DNA of 47,715 nt from assembly GCA_023425865.1 (NCBI GenBank), contig JAFABV010000076.1, positions 1-47,715 of the forward strand, in the 5' to 3' direction. A model generated the notes under the pieces. It worked only from the letters and a program-made list of their open reading frames with translations. It ran no database searches and had not been told where the DNA came from. This DNA is from Bacteroidota bacterium. GTDB taxonomy: Bacteria; Bacteroidota; Bacteroidia; Bacteroidales; Bacteroidaceae. Shown here one piece after another: positions 34,551 to 42,872 of this stretch; position 1 is the first letter of the stretch; the number at the start of each line of letters is the position of its first letter. The position numbers and the translations under genes are program-made.

Positions 34551-35756
34551 ATGGCTAAAGAGACGTTCGTGCGTACCAAACCGCACGTTAACATTGGTAC
34601 AATTGGTCACGTCGACCACGGTAAGACAACTCTGACCGCTGCTATTTCTCTGGTTCTTCACAACCGTCTGGGTACAGGCGAGGATGTTAAGTCTTTCGAC
34701 CAGATCGACAATGCTCCTGAGGAGAAAGAGCGTGGTATCACTATTAACACTGCTCACATCGAGTACGAGACTGCAAAGCGTCACTATGCACACGTTGACT
34801 GTCCGGGTCACGCTGACTATGTGAAGAACATGGTTACTGGTGCTGCTCAGATGGACGGTGCTATTCTTGTTTGTGCTGCTACCGACGGTCCCATGCCTCA
34901 GACTCGTGAGCACGTACTGCTCGCCCGTCAGGTAAACGTACCTCGTCTGGTTGTGTTCCTGAACAAGTGCGATGATAGTGAAGTTGACGAAGAGATGATC
35001 GACCTCGTTAAGATGGACGTACAGGATCTTCTGACTTCTTACGGTTATGAGGAGGAGTCTCCTATCATCGCTGGTTCTGCTCTTGGTGCCCTGAACGGTG
35101 TTACTAAGTGGGAAGATTCTGTGATGGAGCTGATGGACGCTGTTGACGAGTGGATCCAGGAGCCCGAGCGTCAGGTTGACAAGCCCTTCTTGATGCCTGT
35201 TGAGGACGTGTTCTCTATCACTGGTCGTGGTACTGTTGCCACAGGTCGTATCGAGGCTGGTCGTTGCAAGATTGGTGACGAGGTTCAGCTGCTCGGTCTT
35301 GGTGAGGATAAGAAGTCTACCATCACTGGCGTTGAGATGTTCCGCAAGATTCTTGAGGAAGGTGAAGCTGGTGACAACGTAGGTCTGCTGCTCCGCGGTA
35401 TTGAGAAGAGCGAGGTTAAGCGTGGTATGGTTATCGTGCACCCGGGTGCTATCACTCCTCACGATCACTTCAAGGCATCTGTTTACGTGCTGAAGAAGGA
35501 AGAGGGTGGCCGTCACACTCCGTTCGGTAACAAGTATCGTCCTCAGTTCTACCTCCGTACTATGGACTGCACCGGTGAGATCACTCTCCCTGAGGGCGTA
35601 GACATGGTAATGCCTGGTGATAACGTTGAGATCGAGGTTACTCTGATTTATCGTGTTGCTCTGAATGAGGGTCTGCGCTTCGCTATCCGTGAGGGTGGTC
35701 GCACAGTAGGCTCTGGCCAGATTACTTCTATCCTCGAGGATGTGAAGGAGATTTAA
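34551..35756 (+). CDS. tuf: Elongation factor Tu
   Basis: GTPase that carries aminoacyl-tRNA to the ribosome. G1 GHVDHGKT, G3 DCPGHADY, G4 NKCD and the G2 threonine in ERGITINTAH are intact; domains 2 and 3 are complete (TGRGTVATGRIEAG; HTPFGNKYRPQFYLRT). 401 aa, slightly longer than E. coli EF-Tu. Strong codon bias, as expected of a very highly expressed gene. It is co-transcribed with four upstream tRNAs and followed by a hairpin terminator. Confidence 0.98.
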   Translation: MAKETFVRTKPHVNIGTIGHVDHGKTTLTAAISLVLHNRLGTGEDVKSFDQIDNAPEEKERGITINTAHIEYETAKRHYAHVDCPGHADYVKNMVTGAAQMDGAILVCAATDGPMPQTREHVLLARQVNVPRLVVFLNKCDDSEVDEEMIDLVKMDVQDLLTSYGYEEESPIIAGSALGALNGVTKWEDSVMELMDAVDEWIQEPERQVDKPFLMPVEDVFSITGRGTVATGRIEAGRCKIGDEVQLLGLGEDKKSTITGVEMFRKILEEGEAGDNVGLLLRGIEKSEVKRGMVIVHPGAITPHDHFKASVYVLKKEEGGRHTPFGNKYRPQFYLRTMDCTGEITLPEGVDMVMPGDNVEIEVTLIYRVALNEGLRFAIREGGRTVGSGQITSILEDVKEI

Positions 35757-35780
35757 TCAGAACGTCACAATACTATATAA

Positions 35781-35813
35781 AAGCCTCCGTGGCCGCGGTT
35801 GCGGAGGCTTTCT
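35781..35813 (+). terminator. Terminator after tuf
   Basis: AAGCCTCCG (35781-35789) pairs with CGGAGGCTT (35802-35810), followed by TTTCTT. It ends just before tRNA-Trp, so the secE transcript may depend on read-through or an unseen promoter. Confidence 0.8.
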
Positions 35814-35814
35814 T

Positions 35815-35890
35815 ACGGGTTTAGCTCAGTTGGTAGAGCACTGGTCTCCAAAACCAGGTGTCGAGAGTTCGAGTCTTTCAACCCGTGCCA
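35815..35890 (+). tRNA. tRNA-Trp (anticodon CCA)
   Basis: Acceptor ACGGGTT pairs with AACCCGT; anticodon stem-loop CTGGTCTCCAAAACCAG; T arm GAGTTCGAGTC. Here the 3' CCA is encoded, unlike in the four upstream tRNAs. It lies directly ahead of secE, as in many bacteria. Confidence 0.95.
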
Positions 35891-35903
35891 AATAGAAGAT
35901 AAT

Positions 35904-36104
35904 ATGTTTAAAGTTTGCAAGAAATTTGCTAATTATTGCAAGGATTGTTACAATGAACTTGCGCATAAGACTACATGGCCTACACGTAGCGAACTAACCC
36001 ACAGGGCAGTGATTGTATTATCTGCTTCCCTTGTCATTGCGATTGTGGTGTTCGTGATGGACTTTGTGTTTAAGGGTCTTATGGGTTTTGTTTATTCCGT
36101 CTAA
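35904..36104 (+). CDS. secE: Preprotein translocase subunit SecE
   Basis: Essential membrane subunit of SecYEG. 66 aa with the amphipathic CYNELAHKTTWPTRSEL segment (conserved WPT) and one TM helix (VIVLSASLVIAIVVFVM). The start is ATG 35904; longer readings run into tRNA-Trp. nusG follows after 12 bp. Confidence 0.95.
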   Translation: MFKVCKKFANYCKDCYNELAHKTTWPTRSELTHRAVIVLSASLVIAIVVFVMDFVFKGLMGFVYSV

Positions 36105-36116
36105 TCGTACAACAAA

Positions 36117-36665
36117 ATGGCTGCAACAGGAAAAAATTGGTATGTATTGCGGGCTGTGAGCGGAAAAGAGGCTAAGTTGAAAGAATACATCGAAGCTGAA
36201 ATGAAGTTCAACAAGCTGCTCTCTGACCATGTCTCCCAGGTGTTGATACCTCTGGAGAAGCACGCCACGGTACGTAACGGCAAAAGGGTAGAGAAGGAGA
36301 AGATTGCACTTCCCGGCTACGTTTTTGTTGAGGCTGAGTTGATTGGTGATGTGGCAGTAACACTGCGATTCATGCCCAATTGCTTAGGTTTTCTTGGCGG
36401 TTTAGATAACCCGACTTTGGTTCCCCAGGCACAAATCAACCGTATGATTGGTACTGCCGAAGAGACGCAGATTGACAACGAAGTGTCAATTCCTTATGTT
36501 CTCGACGAGACAGTCAAGGTTACGGATGGTCCGTTCTCAGGCTTCGAGGGTGTGATTGAAGAAATCAACACGGAGAAGCGTAAACTGAAGGTGATGGTTA
36601 AGATCTTCGGTCGTAAAACACCGTTGGAACTTGGTTTTATGCAAGTTGAAAAAGTAGCGGAGTAA
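36117..36665 (+). CDS. nusG: Transcription termination/antitermination factor NusG
   Basis: Binds RNA polymerase and couples it to Rho or the ribosome. NGN domain from NWYVLRAVSGKEAKLKEYIE, with the Bacteroidota-style LIPLEKHATVRNGKRVEKEK and FPGYVFVEA-like LPGYVFVEAEL; C-terminal KOW domain TDGPFSGFEGVIEEIN. 182 aa, complete. Between secE and rplK in the standard order. Confidence 0.96.
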   Translation: MAATGKNWYVLRAVSGKEAKLKEYIEAEMKFNKLLSDHVSQVLIPLEKHATVRNGKRVEKEKIALPGYVFVEAELIGDVAVTLRFMPNCLGFLGGLDNPTLVPQAQINRMIGTAEETQIDNEVSIPYVLDETVKVTDGPFSGFEGVIEEINTEKRKLKVMVKIFGRKTPLELGFMQVEKVAE

Positions 36666-36717
36666 CTGTTACGGGTTCATCGCGCTTTTATACCTTTCAT
36701 TATTTAATTTAGAAAAA

Positions 36718-37155
36718 ATGGCTAAAGAAGTTGCTGGATTAATCAAATTACAGATTAAAGGTGGCGCTGCAAATCCTTCTCCTCCCGTAGGTCCGGCCCT
36801 TGGTTCAAAGGGTATCAACATTATGGGTTTCTGCAAGGAGTTCAACGCCCGTACCCAGGATAAGGCCGGTAAGATTCTTCCGGTTGTTATCACTTACTAC
36901 GCAGACAAGTCTTTCAGCTTTGTCATCAAGACTCCTCCTGCAGCAGTGCAGTTGATGGAAGCTGCCAAAGTGAAGGGCGGATCTGGTCAGCCTAACCGCA
37001 AGAAGGTCGGTAGCGTTACCTGGGATCAGGTGAAGGCTATTGCTGAAGATAAAATGGCCGACTTGAACTGCTTTACCTTGGCGAGCGCTATGCGCCTTAT
37101 CGCTGGTACTGCTCGTAGTATGGGTATCACTGTAACTGGGGACTTCCCTGAGTAA
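36718..37155 (+). CDS. rplK: Ribosomal protein uL11
   Basis: Part of the GTPase-associated centre at the L7/L12 stalk base. 145 aa: LIKLQIKGGAANPSPPVGPA and the RNA-binding C-terminus with IAEDKMADLNC and AGTARSMGITV. Followed by rplA after 24 bp. Confidence 0.97.
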   Translation: MAKEVAGLIKLQIKGGAANPSPPVGPALGSKGINIMGFCKEFNARTQDKAGKILPVVITYYADKSFSFVIKTPPAAVQLMEAAKVKGGSGQPNRKKVGSVTWDQVKAIAEDKMADLNCFTLASAMRLIAGTARSMGITVTGDFPE

Positions 37156-37179
37156 TTAATAACTTCAATTTTAAGTAAA

Positions 37180-37872
37180 ATGACTAAGCTGACAAAAAAT
37201 CAGAAATCAGTAGCTGAGAAGGTTGAAGCAGGGAAGGTTTACACATTGAAGGAAGCTGCCGAGCTGGTTAAGGAAATTACCACAACCAAGTTTGATGCTT
37301 CTGTAGATATTGACGTACGCTTGGGTGTTGACCCTCGTAAGGCCAACCAGATGGTACGTGGCGTGGTGACACTGCCTAACGGTACCGGTAAGGTTGTACG
37401 CGTACTCGCTCTCTGTACTCCCGATCAGGAAGAGGCTGCCAAGGCAGCTGGCGCTGATTATGTTGGTCTCGATGAATATGTCGAAAAGATCAAGGGCGGA
37501 TGGACTGACGTTGATGTGATCATCACGATGCCCTCTTGCATGGGTAAGGTTGGTCCTCTGGGTCGTGTGTTGGGTCCTCGTGGCCTCATGCCTAACCCTA
37601 AGAGTGGAACTGTGACCATGGATGTAGCAAAGGCTGTGGCTGATGTGAAGTCGGGTAAGATTGATTTCAAGGTCGATAAGGCCGGTATCATTCACACTTC
37701 TATCGGTAAGGTCTCTATGACCTCTGAGCAGATCTTTGGAAACGCTAAGGAGTTCATCAATACCGTAGTGCGTTTGAAGCCTGCGGCTGCTAAGGGTACA
37801 TACCTGAAGAGTATCTTTATTTCAAGCACAATGAGTCAGGGTATCAAAATTGATCCTAAATCAGCTGAATAA
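37180..37872 (+). CDS. rplA: Ribosomal protein uL1
   Basis: Mobile L1 stalk protein and, in many bacteria, an autoregulator of the L11-L1 transcript. 230 aa with DVRLGVDPRKANQMVRG, IITMPSCMGKVGPLGRVLGP and the GLMPNPKSGTVT signature. rplJ begins 18 bp later. Confidence 0.97.
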   Translation: MTKLTKNQKSVAEKVEAGKVYTLKEAAELVKEITTTKFDASVDIDVRLGVDPRKANQMVRGVVTLPNGTGKVVRVLALCTPDQEEAAKAAGADYVGLDEYVEKIKGGWTDVDVIITMPSCMGKVGPLGRVLGPRGLMPNPKSGTVTMDVAKAVADVKSGKIDFKVDKAGIIHTSIGKVSMTSEQIFGNAKEFINTVVRLKPAAAKGTYLKSIFISSTMSQGIKIDPKSAE

Positions 37873-37890
37873 CTCTAAAAGTTTGGAAAG

Positions 37891-38415
37891 ATGAAGAAAG
37901 AAGTAAAAGATACTATCATTGTTGAACTTGGACAGAAGCTGAAGGAGTATCCTCATTTCTATCTGGTAGATGTTACTGGATTGAACGCCGAGAATACAAG
38001 TGCACTTCGTCGCAAGTGTTTCAAGCAGGATATCAAGATGGTTGTTGTGAAGAACAATCTCCTTCACAAGGCTTTTGAGGCTGCTGATGTAGACTTCTCT
38101 GGTCTCTATGGTGCTTTGAAGGGTAATACGGCTGTTCTGTTCACTCAGACTGCAAATTTGCCTGCCAAGCTTCTGAAAGACACAGAAGTTGTGAAGAACG
38201 GAATTCCTGCTCTGAAGGCAGCCTATGCTGAGGAAGGCATCTATGTCGGTGCTGACCAGCTTGACGCTCTGCTTTCTATCAAGAGCAAGAACGAGGTTAT
38301 TGCAGATATCGTTGCTCTGTTGCAGTCTCCTGCAAAGAACGTTATCTCTGCACTCCAGTCAGGTGGCAACACTATTCACGGTGTGCTTAAGACTTTAGGC
38401 GAGCGCCCTGAGTAA
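37891..38415 (+). CDS. rplJ: Ribosomal protein uL10
   Basis: Stalk protein that carries L7/L12 dimers. 174 aa: LKEYPHFYLVDVTGLNAENT, LRRKCFKQDIKMVVVKNNLL, and a C-terminal helix for L7/L12 binding. rplL starts 53 bp downstream. Confidence 0.95.
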   Translation: MKKEVKDTIIVELGQKLKEYPHFYLVDVTGLNAENTSALRRKCFKQDIKMVVVKNNLLHKAFEAADVDFSGLYGALKGNTAVLFTQTANLPAKLLKDTEVVKNGIPALKAAYAEEGIYVGADQLDALLSIKSKNEVIADIVALLQSPAKNVISALQSGGNTIHGVLKTLGERPE

Positions 38416-38468
38416 ACATTAAAGTCAAGATCAATATTTTAACGAATAAAACAAAAATTTAGAATAAA

Positions 38469-38849
38469 ATGGCAGACGTAAAAGCTATTGCAGAAGAGTT
38501 AGTAAATCTTACTGTTAAGGAAGTTAATGAGTTGGCAACTGTCCTGAAGGACGAGTATGGTATCGAGCCTGCCGCTGCAGCTGTTGCTGTTGCTGCTGGT
38601 CCCGCTGCTGGTGGCGCTGCTGCCGCTGCTGAGGAGAAGACCTCTTTCGATGTAGTTCTCACTGAGGTAGGTGACACTAAGCTCCAGGTCGTTAAGGCCG
38701 TTAAGGAGGCTTGTGGTCTCGGTCTGAAGGAAGCTAAGACTCTCGTTGAGGGTGCTCCCGCTACCATTAAGGAGGGCGTATCTAAGGACGAGGCTGAGAA
38801 CCTGAAGAAGGCCATCGAGGAAGCTGGCGCTAAGGTTGAGCTGAAGTAA
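38469..38849 (+). CDS. rplL: Ribosomal protein bL12 (L7/L12)
   Basis: Multicopy stalk protein recruiting translation GTPases. 126 aa: N-terminal dimerisation helices, an Ala/Gly-rich hinge (AAAAVAVAAGPAAGGAAAAAE), and the C-terminal domain EKTSFDVVLTEVGDTKLQVV ... GLGLKEAKTLVEGAP. Followed by two hairpins that may reduce transcription into rpoB. Confidence 0.97.
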   Translation: MADVKAIAEELVNLTVKEVNELATVLKDEYGIEPAAAAVAVAAGPAAGGAAAAAEEKTSFDVVLTEVGDTKLQVVKAVKEACGLGLKEAKTLVEGAPATIKEGVSKDEAENLKKAIEEAGAKVELK

Positions 38850-38874
38850 TCGGCTTGTCAGCCCATGCATATAA

Positions 38875-38903
38875 CTGTTGACCTGATAGGGTCAGCAGTT
38901 TTT
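38875..38903 (+). terminator. First hairpin between rplL and rpoB
   Basis: CTGTTGACC (38875-38883) pairs with GGTCAGCAG (38890-38898), followed by TTTTT. Probably a partial terminator. Confidence 0.7.
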
Positions 38904-38932
38904 GCTCTCTAAAACTGACATTTTTACATATT

Positions 38933-38970
38933 GGTTAGGATTTGCCCAGTCGGTGAGTCCTAACCTTTTT
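38933..38970 (+). terminator. Second hairpin between rplL and rpoB
   Basis: GGTTAGGA (38933-38940) and TCCTAACC (38958-38965) pair perfectly and are followed by TTTTT. No clear TAnnTTTG promoter is visible between it and rpoB. Confidence 0.75.
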
Positions 38971-39038
38971 GTGTCTAAGTAGACATTCAAGATTCTAAGT
39001 CTTTATGACTTGAGGTATTAGGACCAACATTTTCATTT

Positions 39039-42000
39039 ATGTCAAACGTTATAAATAACCGAGTAAATTTTGCCAGCGTTGCAAATCCGTACCCATTCCC
39101 GGATTTCCTCGACGTTCAGCTCAAGTCGTTCCGCGACTTCCTGCAATTGGACACACCACCTGAGGAACGCAAGAATGACGGTTTGTATCGGGTCTTCGCA
39201 GAGAACTTTCCGATCACCGACACGCGTAACAATTTCGTTCTTGAGTTTCTGGACTACTATATTGATCCCCCGCGCTACACCATCGACGAATGTTTGGAGC
39301 GTGGTTTGACCTATAGCGTACCCTTGAAGGCCAAGATGAAGCTCTATTGCACGGATCCTGACCACGAGGACTTCGGTACCTTCGTACAGGATGTATTCCT
39401 TGGTACAATTCCTTACATGACCTCTAACGGCACATTCGTGATTAACGGTGCCGAGCGTGTCGTGGTGGCTCAGTTGCACCGTTCACCAGGCGTATTTTTT
39501 GGCCAGGGTGTACATGCTAACGGTACTGTACTCTACAGTGCGCGTATCATTCCCTTTAAGGGTTCTTGGATTGAATTTGCCACGGATATCAATAACGTGA
39601 TGTACGCTTATATTGACCGTAAGAAGAAGTTGCCGGTTACAACCCTGCTTCGTGCTATCGGTTATGAAAGTGACAAGGATATCCTTTCTATATTCGACCT
39701 TGCTGAGGAAGTGAAGGTGAATAAGAAGAACCGTCGTGAACTTATCGGTAGAAAGCTTGCCGCACGCGTACTCCAGACATGGACGGAGGATTTCGTTGAT
39801 GAAGATACGGGTGAAGTGGTTTCTGTAGACCGTAATGAGGTCATTGTAGAGCGTGAGGAAGAAATCACCGAGGAGCGCTTCGACGCTATCGTTGAGAGTG
39901 GTGTTTCTACCGTGCTTGTTCACAAGGATGCAGAATCTGCCGGTAAGTTTGACCTCATCTTCAATACCTTGGCAAAAGACCCCACCAACTCAGAGGTGGA
40001 AGCTGTTAGCTATATTTACCGTCAGCTGCGCAATGCAGATCCCGCTGATGATGCCAGTGCCCGTGAGGTATTCCAGAATCTTTTCTTCTCTGACAAGCGT
40101 TACGACTTGGGCGAAGTAGGCCGTTATCGTATCAACAAGAAATTGGGCGAAGACATTGATATGGATACCCGCGTGTTGACACGCGAGGACATCATCGCAA
40201 TTATCAAGCATCTCATCAAGCTGATCAATTCAAACGCTACGGTGGACGATATCGACCACTTGTCCAACCGTCGTGTGCGGACCGTTGGTGAGCAGTTGGC
40301 CAATCAGTTCTCAATAGGTCTGGCCCGTATGAGTCGCACTATCCGTGAGCGCATGAACGTGCGTGACAATGAAGTGTTCACTCCAACCGACCTGATTAAC
40401 GCTAAGACGATTTCCAGCGTTATCAACTCATTCTTCGGTACCAACCCCTTGAGTCAGTTCATGGACCAGACCAACCCCTTGGCCGAGGTAACCCATAAGC
40501 GTCGTCTTTCAGCCCTTGGTCCTGGTGGTCTTTCTCGTGACCGCGCAGGTTTTGAGGTACGTGACGTACACTATACCCATTATGGCCGTTTGTGTCCTAT
40601 CGAGTCTCCTGAAGGCCCGAACATCGGTCTGATTTCGTCACTCTGTGTATATGCCACTATCAATGAACTTGGATTCATTGAGACTCCTTATCGAAAGGTT
40701 AGCGGCAATCAGGTAGACCTGAAGAATGAGGATGTAGTATTCCTCACCGCTGAGGAGGAGGATGGACGTCTTATCGCCCAGGGCAACGCACCATTGAAGG
40801 CAGACGGCACATTCATCCGTAGTTTCGTGCACTGCCGTCTGGCCGCTGACTTCCCCGTTGTGGCTCCTGGTGAGGTGACCTTGATGGACGTTAGTCCGCA
40901 GCAGATTGCCTCTGTCAGTGCCAGTCTTATCCCGTTCCTTGAGCATGATGACGGACACCGCGCCCTGATGGGATGTAACATGATGCGTCAGGCTGTGCCT
41001 TTGCTTCACAACGATGCTCCTATCGTTGGTACAGGCTTGGAGAAACAGGTGTGTGAAGACAGCCGTACGATGATTACCGCCGAGGGCGAGGGTGTCATTG
41101 ACTATGTAGATGCCACAACAATCCGTATTCTTTACGATCGTACCGAGGACGAGGAGTTTGTAAGCTTTGAGCCCGCCATGAAGGAATATCGCATTCCGAA
41201 GTTCCGCCGTACCAACCAGAACATGACCATCGACCTGCGTCCTATCTGCAGCAAGGGTCAGCGCGTGAAGGCCGGCGACATCCTTACCGAGGGTTATGCC
41301 ACAGAGAACGGTGAGCTCGCCTTGGGTCGTAACCTCCTTGTGGCTTACATGCCATGGAAGGGTTACAACTATGAGGATGCTGTCGTGATTTCAGAGCGTA
41401 TGGTACGTGAAGACGTCCTCACTTCTGTGCATGTAGACGAATATTCGCTTGACGTGCGCGAGACCAAGCGCGGCGTTGAGGTATTCACCAACGATATTCC
41501 CAATGTAAGCGAAGAGGCCACCAAAGACCTTGACGACAACGGTATCATTCGTGTGGGTGCCCGTGTTGAACCGGGTGACATCATGATTGGTAAGATTTCG
41601 CCCAAGGGTGAGAGCGACCCCTCTCCTGAGGAGAAGTTGCTTCGTGCAATCTTCGGTGACAAGGCTGGTGACGTGAAGGATTCTTCATTAAAGGCCAACC
41701 CCTCGCTGAGTGGTGTTGTTATCGACAAGAAGCTCTTTGCGCGCGCCGAGAAGACACGCGAGTCGAAGCGTCAGGACAAGGTGCTCCTGCAGAAGATAGA
41801 TGAGGAGTATGAGGCCAAGAGCCACGAGCTCAAGCAGATGCTTGTAGACAAGCTCCTCACGCTCACAGGCGACAAGTCTTCTGAGGGTGTAAAGGATTAC
41901 ACTGGCGCAGAGATCATCACCAAGGGCAGCAAGTTTAGCGTCGCTACACTGATGAACTTGGAGTACGATGGCATCGAGAGCAATGGCTGGACTGATGACG

Positions 42001-42848
42001 ACCACACCAACTCACTCATCCAGAAGCTCATCATGAACTTCATCCGCAAGGACAAGCAGTTGGCCGCTGAGCAAAACCGCCGTAAGTTTGCCATCACCAT
42101 CGGTGATGAGCTGCCCTCAGGCGTGCTCAAGATGGCGAAGGTATACATTGCCAAGAAGCGTAAGATTCAGGTGGGCGACAAGCTCGCCGGTCGTCACGGT
42201 AACAAGGGTATTGTATCGAAGATTGTGCGTATGGAGGATATGCCGTTCCTTGAGGACGGACGGCCTGTAGACTTGGTACTTAACCCGATGGGTGTGCCTT
42301 CACGTATGAACCTCGGTCAGATCTTCGAGGCTATTCTTGGTGCTGCCGGAAAGCAGATGGGCGTGAAATTCGCTACCCCAATCTTCGATGGTGCCAAGCT
42401 CGATGACTTAAAGGAGTGGACAGACAAGGCCGGACTCCCCCACCTGTGCTCTACCTACATTTATGATGGAGAGACCGGTGAGCGTTTTGACCAGCCCGCT
42501 ACTGTAGGTATCACATACTTCCTCAAGCTCGGACACATGGTCGAGGACAAGATGCATGCCCGTTCCATTGGTCCGTACTCACTTATTACCCAGCAGCCTC
42601 TTGGCGGTAAGGCCCAGTTTGGTGGCCAGCGTTTCGGAGAGATGGAGGTTTGGGCCCTTGAGGGCTTCGGCGCCAGCCATATTCTGCAGGAGATGCTTAC
42701 CATCAAGAGTGACGATGTCACTGGCCGTTCAAAGGCTTATGAGGCTATCGTCAAGGGTGACCCGATGCCCACGCCGGGAATCCCCGAGTCGCTCAACGTG
42801 CTGCTGCACGAGTTGCGCGGTCTGGGTCTGAGCGTGAAGTTGGATTAA
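39039..42848 (+). CDS. rpoB: RNA polymerase beta subunit
   Basis: 1269 aa, complete. The rifampicin pocket reads FFGTNPLSQFMDQTNPL and THKRRLSALGPGGLSRDRAG, i.e. the sensitive-type residues. SPEGPNIGLISSL, the active-site region GRNLLVAYMPWKGYNYEDA, GDKLAGRHGNKGIVSKI and the C-terminal clamp (GGQRFGEMEVWALEGFGA) are all present. rpoC starts 24 bp after its stop. The 189-bp upstream gap carries two terminator-like hairpins. Confidence 0.98.
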   Translation: MSNVINNRVNFASVANPYPFPDFLDVQLKSFRDFLQLDTPPEERKNDGLYRVFAENFPITDTRNNFVLEFLDYYIDPPRYTIDECLERGLTYSVPLKAKMKLYCTDPDHEDFGTFVQDVFLGTIPYMTSNGTFVINGAERVVVAQLHRSPGVFFGQGVHANGTVLYSARIIPFKGSWIEFATDINNVMYAYIDRKKKLPVTTLLRAIGYESDKDILSIFDLAEEVKVNKKNRRELIGRKLAARVLQTWTEDFVDEDTGEVVSVDRNEVIVEREEEITEERFDAIVESGVSTVLVHKDAESAGKFDLIFNTLAKDPTNSEVEAVSYIYRQLRNADPADDASAREVFQNLFFSDKRYDLGEVGRYRINKKLGEDIDMDTRVLTREDIIAIIKHLIKLINSNATVDDIDHLSNRRVRTVGEQLANQFSIGLARMSRTIRERMNVRDNEVFTPTDLINAKTISSVINSFFGTNPLSQFMDQTNPLAEVTHKRRLSALGPGGLSRDRAGFEVRDVHYTHYGRLCPIESPEGPNIGLISSLCVYATINELGFIETPYRKVSGNQVDLKNEDVVFLTAEEEDGRLIAQGNAPLKADGTFIRSFVHCRLAADFPVVAPGEVTLMDVSPQQIASVSASLIPFLEHDDGHRALMGCNMMRQAVPLLHNDAPIVGTGLEKQVCEDSRTMITAEGEGVIDYVDATTIRILYDRTEDEEFVSFEPAMKEYRIPKFRRTNQNMTIDLRPICSKGQRVKAGDILTEGYATENGELALGRNLLVAYMPWKGYNYEDAVVISERMVREDVLTSVHVDEYSLDVRETKRGVEVFTNDIPNVSEEATKDLDDNGIIRVGARVEPGDIMIGKISPKGESDPSPEEKLLRAIFGDKAGDVKDSSLKANPSLSGVVIDKKLFARAEKTRESKRQDKVLLQKIDEEYEAKSHELKQMLVDKLLTLTGDKSSEGVKDYTGAEIITKGSKFSVATLMNLEYDGIESNGWTDDDHTNSLIQKLIMNFIRKDKQLAAEQNRRKFAITIGDELPSGVLKMAKVYIAKKRKIQVGDKLAGRHGNKGIVSKIVRMEDMPFLEDGRPVDLVLNPMGVPSRMNLGQIFEAILGAAGKQMGVKFATPIFDGAKLDDLKEWTDKAGLPHLCSTYIYDGETGERFDQPATVGITYFLKLGHMVEDKMHARSIGPYSLITQQPLGGKAQFGGQRFGEMEVWALEGFGASHILQEMLTIKSDDVTGRSKAYEAIVKGDPMPTPGIPESLNVLLHELRGLGLSVKLD

Positions 42849-42872
42849 TTAGAACAGTGAAAAGTTAGAAAT

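Noticed and set aside
34530..35516. 328-codon minus-strand frame over tuf
   Set aside because: Antisense shadow caused by tuf codon bias; Thr/Asn/Leu-rich with no motifs.
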